A stretch of DNA of 7,921 nucleotides from an uncultured Lachnospiraceae bacterium. Lineage in GTDB: Bacteria; Bacillota_A; Clostridia; Lachnospirales; Lachnospiraceae. Positions 5,175 through 7,921 of the stretch are shown in pieces (the first letter of the stretch is position 1; every line of letters begins with the position of its first letter). The translations under genes and the position numbers were made by a program. A model generated the notes under the pieces. That model saw only the letters and a list, made by a program, of their open reading frames with translations, did no database searches and was not told the DNA's origin. The stretch is taken from the NCBI GenBank assembly GCA_902767195.1, contig CACXGS010000097.1, positions 1 through 7,921 on the forward strand. Direction: 5' to 3'.

Positions 5175-6620
5175 ATGAAATATGATGTGGTCATCATAGG
5201 CGGTGGCATCACCGGAACTGCCATTGCTCACTGCCTTGCGCAGTATCAGCTGAAGACCATTCTCCTGGAGGAGGGAACTGATGTCGCCTTCCGGGCTACC
5301 AAACAGAATGGAGCCGTTTGCCATCCGGGCTACGATCCCCATCCCGGCACCCTCAAAGCCAAGATCAACCCGCCGGGAGCCAGAATGTATCCAAGGCTGG
5401 CCAAAGAGCTGGGCTTTAAGATCCGCAACACCGGAACCCTGGTGGTGGCTTATAACGACCGTGACCTGAAAAAGGTGGATGAGCTCATGGATAACGCCAG
5501 GATCAACGGCGTGGAGCAGGTGGAGCGTTTGGACCAGGAGCAGCTGAGGAACCGGGAGCCCCATATTAATCCAGCGGCTCTGGGTGCCCTTCTTGCCCAT
5601 TCCACCAACATGGTCGATGCCTTCGAGGTCGCCATTGCATTTATGGAAAATGCCATGCACAACGGGACAGACCTGGGTCTTAACCAGCAGGTGAGAAAGA
5701 TTGAGAAGAGAGGGGACCAGGATTTCGTGGTTCATACCCAGGACAGCGTCTATGAGACAAGATTTATCATCAATGCTGCGGGTGTTCACGCAGACGATGT
5801 GGCAGCCATGGCCGGCATTCATGAGTTTAAAATGCAGGGACGCCACGGTAACCTTTGTGTTATGGACAAGGTTCTGCCGATTCACACTGTTATGTTCCCC
5901 TGTCCATCCCCGGCCACCAAGGGTATCGCCCTGATTCCCACGGTATCCGGCAATTTTATCCTGGGATCTACTGCCACCATGCGGGATGATAAATACGATT
6001 CCTCCAATGATGCCCTGGGCATCGATGAGCTGATCGAGGGAGCTAAGCTCCTGCTACCGGAGTTTGATCCCCGTTCAATTATCCGGACTTTTGCCGGCCA
6101 GAGACCGGTTTGTCTGGACAATGATAATGATTTCTATATCAAAGAATCCGAGTCCTGCAAGGGCTTTATCCATGCCGCGGGTATCCAGTCTCCGGGAATC
6201 GGAGCAGCCCCCGGTGTAGCGGAATATGTCAGAGATATCCTGGCTGATGCCGGCTGTGATCTTAAGATGAAACCGGGCTATGATCCTTATCGTGAGCCTA
6301 TCCCGGATTTCTCCGATCTTTCTCTGGAGGAGAAGGATGAAATGATCCGCAAAGACCCGGCCTGGGGAAGAATCGTCTGCCGCTGCGAGACGGTTCCGGA
6401 AGGAGAGATCATCGCGGCCATCCGCCAGCCCCTCGGCGCAAGAACCGTGGAGGGTGTCAAGAGAAGGTGCCGTGCCGGAATGGGACGGTGTCAGAGTGGT
6501 TTCTGCCAGTTCAGAGTCATGCATATCCTGGCCAGAGAGCTTGGGATTCCCGAGGAAGAAGTTCGTTTCGAAGAGAAGGAAGCCCAGGTTCTTTACGGCA
6601 GGCTGAAAGGAATGAGGTGA
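5175..6620 (+). CDS. GlpA-like FAD-dependent dehydrogenase with C-terminal BFD-like [2Fe-2S] domain
   Basis: This 481-residue protein belongs to the DAO/GlpA group of FAD oxidoreductases. It has an N-terminal FAD Rossmann motif GGGITG (9-14), HPGYDPHPGTLKAKIN (50-65) in the flavin/active-site region, and NAAG (200-203). The segment AAGIQSPGIGAAPGVAEYV (334-352) is typical of the second FAD-contacting stretch. The C-terminal domain (about 398-448) has CRC (402-404) and C439-x4-C444, the likely [2Fe-2S] ligands of a BFD-like domain, plus an extra Cys432 where relatives usually have Thr (RRTRAGMG). It would oxidise an alcohol, alpha-glycerophosphate-like or amine substrate and pass electrons through the cluster to the partner encoded next. 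E. coli GlpA is longer (about 540), while clostridial relatives are close to this size. AAAGGAG (5158-5164) precedes the ATG. Glycerol-3-phosphate is the default substrate guess, but no GlpK-type kinase is nearby; hydroxyproline- or opine-dehydrogenase-like roles are alternatives. Confidence 0.85.
   Translation: MKYDVVIIGGGITGTAIAHCLAQYQLKTILLEEGTDVAFRATKQNGAVCHPGYDPHPGTLKAKINPPGARMYPRLAKELGFKIRNTGTLVVAYNDRDLKKVDELMDNARINGVEQVERLDQEQLRNREPHINPAALGALLAHSTNMVDAFEVAIAFMENAMHNGTDLGLNQQVRKIEKRGDQDFVVHTQDSVYETRFIINAAGVHADDVAAMAGIHEFKMQGRHGNLCVMDKVLPIHTVMFPCPSPATKGIALIPTVSGNFILGSTATMRDDKYDSSNDALGIDELIEGAKLLLPEFDPRSIIRTFAGQRPVCLDNDNDFYIKESESCKGFIHAAGIQSPGIGAAPGVAEYVRDILADAGCDLKMKPGYDPYREPIPDFSDLSLEEKDEMIRKDPAWGRIVCRCETVPEGEIIAAIRQPLGARTVEGVKRRCRAGMGRCQSGFCQFRVMHILARELGIPEEEVRFEEKEAQVLYGRLKGMR
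6614..6620 (+). promoter_or_regulatory. Ribosome binding site overlapping the upstream stop codon
   Basis: GAGGTGA contains the TGA stop of the GlpA-like gene and lies 4 bases before the ATG of the next gene at 6625. Overlap of stop and ribosome binding site suggests translational coupling and matched production of two subunits of one enzyme. Confidence 0.7.
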
Positions 6621-6624
6621 GATC

Positions 6625-7908
6625 ATGCGTAGCTACCAATATGATGTGGTTGTTGTCGGCGGTGGTCCAGCCGGCCTGGCAGCCGCTTTGAAAGCCAGAG
6701 AGAAAGTAGAGAAAGTTGCCGTCTTAGAGAGAAATGACGAACTGGGAGGTATTCTCAACCAGTGCATTCACAGTGGTTTCGGCCTTCACGTTTTCAAGGA
6801 AGAACTGACCGGTCCCGAATACGCCCAGCGTTTTATCGACCAGGTAGGGGAGACCGATATCGCCTGTTTCCTGGAAACCATGGTCATCGATATCACCCCG
6901 GACCGCAAGGTTATTGCCATGAGTCCGGAAGGAATGATCATTTTTGAAGCAGGGGCTATCGTCCTTGCCATGGGCTGCCGGGAGAGAACCCGGAGTCAGA
7001 TCCGGATTCCCGGAACCCGGCCGGCCGGTGTATTTACGGCAGGTCTCGCCCAGCGTTACATGAACATGGAGAATTTCCGTCCCGGAAACCGGGTCGTGAT
7101 CCTCGGTTCCGGCGACATCGGCCTGATTATGGCCAGACGTCTGACCCTGGAAGGGGTGAAGGTGCTGGGAGGATATGAGGTCATGCCCTATGCCAATGGC
7201 CTCCTCAGGAATATCAAGAACTGTCTGGATGATTTCGGGATCCCGCTGAATCTGAGCACGACAGTTACCAAAATCATCGGCCGCTCCAGGCTGCAGGCAG
7301 TGGAAGTGTCCGCCGTGGATGAGAATCTGAAGCCCATTGCGGGAACCGAAGAAGTCATCCCCTGCGACACCTTGCTTCTGTCGATAGGTCTGATCCCTGA
7401 AAATGAACTGTCCAAGGAGGCAGGAGTGGAACTGAACCCGATCACCAACGGACCCATGGTAGATGAGGGCCTTCAGACCAGCGTACCCGGTATATTTTCC
7501 TGTGGAAATGTACTCCACGTACACGACCTGGTGGATCAGGTTACCCAGGAGTCCGAAGATGCCGGCGCCAGCGCAGCCATGTATGTGTGCGGCGGCGGTG
7601 ATGAGGCCGATGCAGCCAGGGAGGGAGACTCCCCGGATATGATCAAGGTCATTCCCCAGGGACTTGTCCGCTATACAGTACCGTCCTTTATCCACAAAGA
7701 TGCTCAGGATATGGTCAAAATCAAATTCCGTGTCGGCAGCCCTGTCGACTACGGAAAGATCCGGATCACTTCCGGAGATCAGGTCATTTTTGAATCAAAA
7801 GCAACCAAGAAATTTGTGCCGAGTATCATGGAAAACATAAGAATCCGGCCGTCAGTTATCTCCAATCCGGAAGCGGCCATAGCCGTAAGCGTAATCGAAA
7901 TCAAATAG
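6625..7908 (+). CDS. FAD-dependent NAD(P)-linked oxidoreductase, GlpB/HcnB-like partner subunit
   Basis: This 427-residue protein has two nucleotide-binding Rossmann folds: FAD motif GGGPAG (12-17) with Glu35 at the end of beta-2, and a second motif GSGDIG (161-166). LAMG (114-117) follows the FAD domain, and GIFSCGNVLHVHDLVDQ (289-305) contributes to flavin binding. GGILNQCIHSGFG (41-53) is characteristic of the flavoprotein found beside GlpA-like proteins and a short DUF1667 protein in clostridia. It probably accepts electrons from the GlpA-like subunit's cluster and exchanges them with NAD(P) or another carrier. No thioredoxin-reductase CxxC is seen, so it is not a plain disulfide reductase. 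Residues after about 345 form an extra C-terminal region beyond the two Rossmann folds. The start lies 4 bases after the upstream stop and is translationally coupled. HcnB/OoxA-type amine or opine oxidase subunits are the nearest alternative call. Confidence 0.82.
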   Translation: MRSYQYDVVVVGGGPAGLAAALKAREKVEKVAVLERNDELGGILNQCIHSGFGLHVFKEELTGPEYAQRFIDQVGETDIACFLETMVIDITPDRKVIAMSPEGMIIFEAGAIVLAMGCRERTRSQIRIPGTRPAGVFTAGLAQRYMNMENFRPGNRVVILGSGDIGLIMARRLTLEGVKVLGGYEVMPYANGLLRNIKNCLDDFGIPLNLSTTVTKIIGRSRLQAVEVSAVDENLKPIAGTEEVIPCDTLLLSIGLIPENELSKEAGVELNPITNGPMVDEGLQTSVPGIFSCGNVLHVHDLVDQVTQESEDAGASAAMYVCGGGDEADAAREGDSPDMIKVIPQGLVRYTVPSFIHKDAQDMVKIKFRVGSPVDYGKIRITSGDQVIFESKATKKFVPSIMENIRIRPSVISNPEAAIAVSVIEIK

Positions 7909-7910
7909 AA

Positions 7911-7921
7911 GAGGAGGAATG
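7911..7921 (+). promoter_or_regulatory. Ribosome binding site of a third gene at the window edge
   Basis: GAGGAGG (7911-7917) follows the flavoprotein stop by 2 bases, so the operon continues to the right. An ATG occupies 7919-7921, but it is only 1 base from the end of the purine run (4 from the first GAGG). The true start could be this ATG or one just beyond the window. From the usual gene order in clostridia, a small cysteine-rich DUF1667 protein is expected next; this is not visible here. Confidence 0.65.

Noticed and set aside
5139..5885. A 248-codon open frame on the - strand opposite the GlpA-like gene
   Set aside because: It is antisense to conserved FAD-binding sequence, has no recognisable family, and runs into the control region; treated as a shadow.
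6724..7695. A 323-codon open frame on the - strand opposite the GlpB-like flavoprotein
   Set aside because: It lies wholly within the real gene, shows no motif and no ribosome binding site. It mirrors the coding bias of the + strand gene.

Overview
The window looks like chromosomal DNA of a Gram-positive anaerobe, most likely a Clostridia/Lachnospiraceae-type Firmicute. This is an inference. It rests on strong AGGAGG-type ribosome binding sites, use of GTG and TTG starts, tightly packed operons, and a two-gene FAD oxidoreductase arrangement (GlpA-like plus a GlpB/HcnB-like partner) that is common in that group. No mobile element, CRISPR array, rRNA or tRNA was seen. All genes are metabolic.

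Layout. (1) Positions 1-212 hold the C-terminal end of a class C beta-lactamase-type serine hydrolase on the + strand. (2) Positions 267-2480 hold a two-gene + strand module: a MOFRL-type glycerate 2-kinase, then a D-2-hydroxyacid dehydrogenase of the hydroxypyruvate/glyoxylate reductase type. (3) A long imperfect hairpin with T-tracts (2503-2594) separates this module from a convergent operon. (4) That - strand operon (4916 down to 2625) encodes a short-chain dehydrogenase/reductase, best started at a TTG codon, and an L-xylulokinase-like FGGY sugar kinase with a GTG start. (5) An AT-rich divergent control region (4917-5174) carries back-to-back promoter-like sequences and several inverted repeats. 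(6) A + strand operon (5175 to the window end) encodes a GlpA-like FAD dehydrogenase with a C-terminal BFD-like [2Fe-2S] domain and a translationally coupled pyridine-nucleotide-disulfide-type FAD oxidoreductase. A ribosome binding site for a third gene lies at the right edge.

How the genes may work together. In the first module the dehydrogenase could reduce hydroxypyruvate (or a related 2-oxoacid) to D-glycerate, and the kinase would pass it to glycolysis as 2-phosphoglycerate. In the second, the SDR and FGGY kinase form a classic 'oxidise then phosphorylate' pair for a polyol or ketose. The divergent GlpA/GlpB-like flavoproteins resemble the glycerol-3-phosphate dehydrogenase complex, yet no GlpK-type glycerol kinase is present here; the neighbouring kinase looks like LyxK instead. 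The locus may therefore degrade a sugar or polyol other than glycerol, with the flavoproteins acting on its phosphorylated product or a related substrate. That link is an inference from gene order; the sequence does not fix the substrate.
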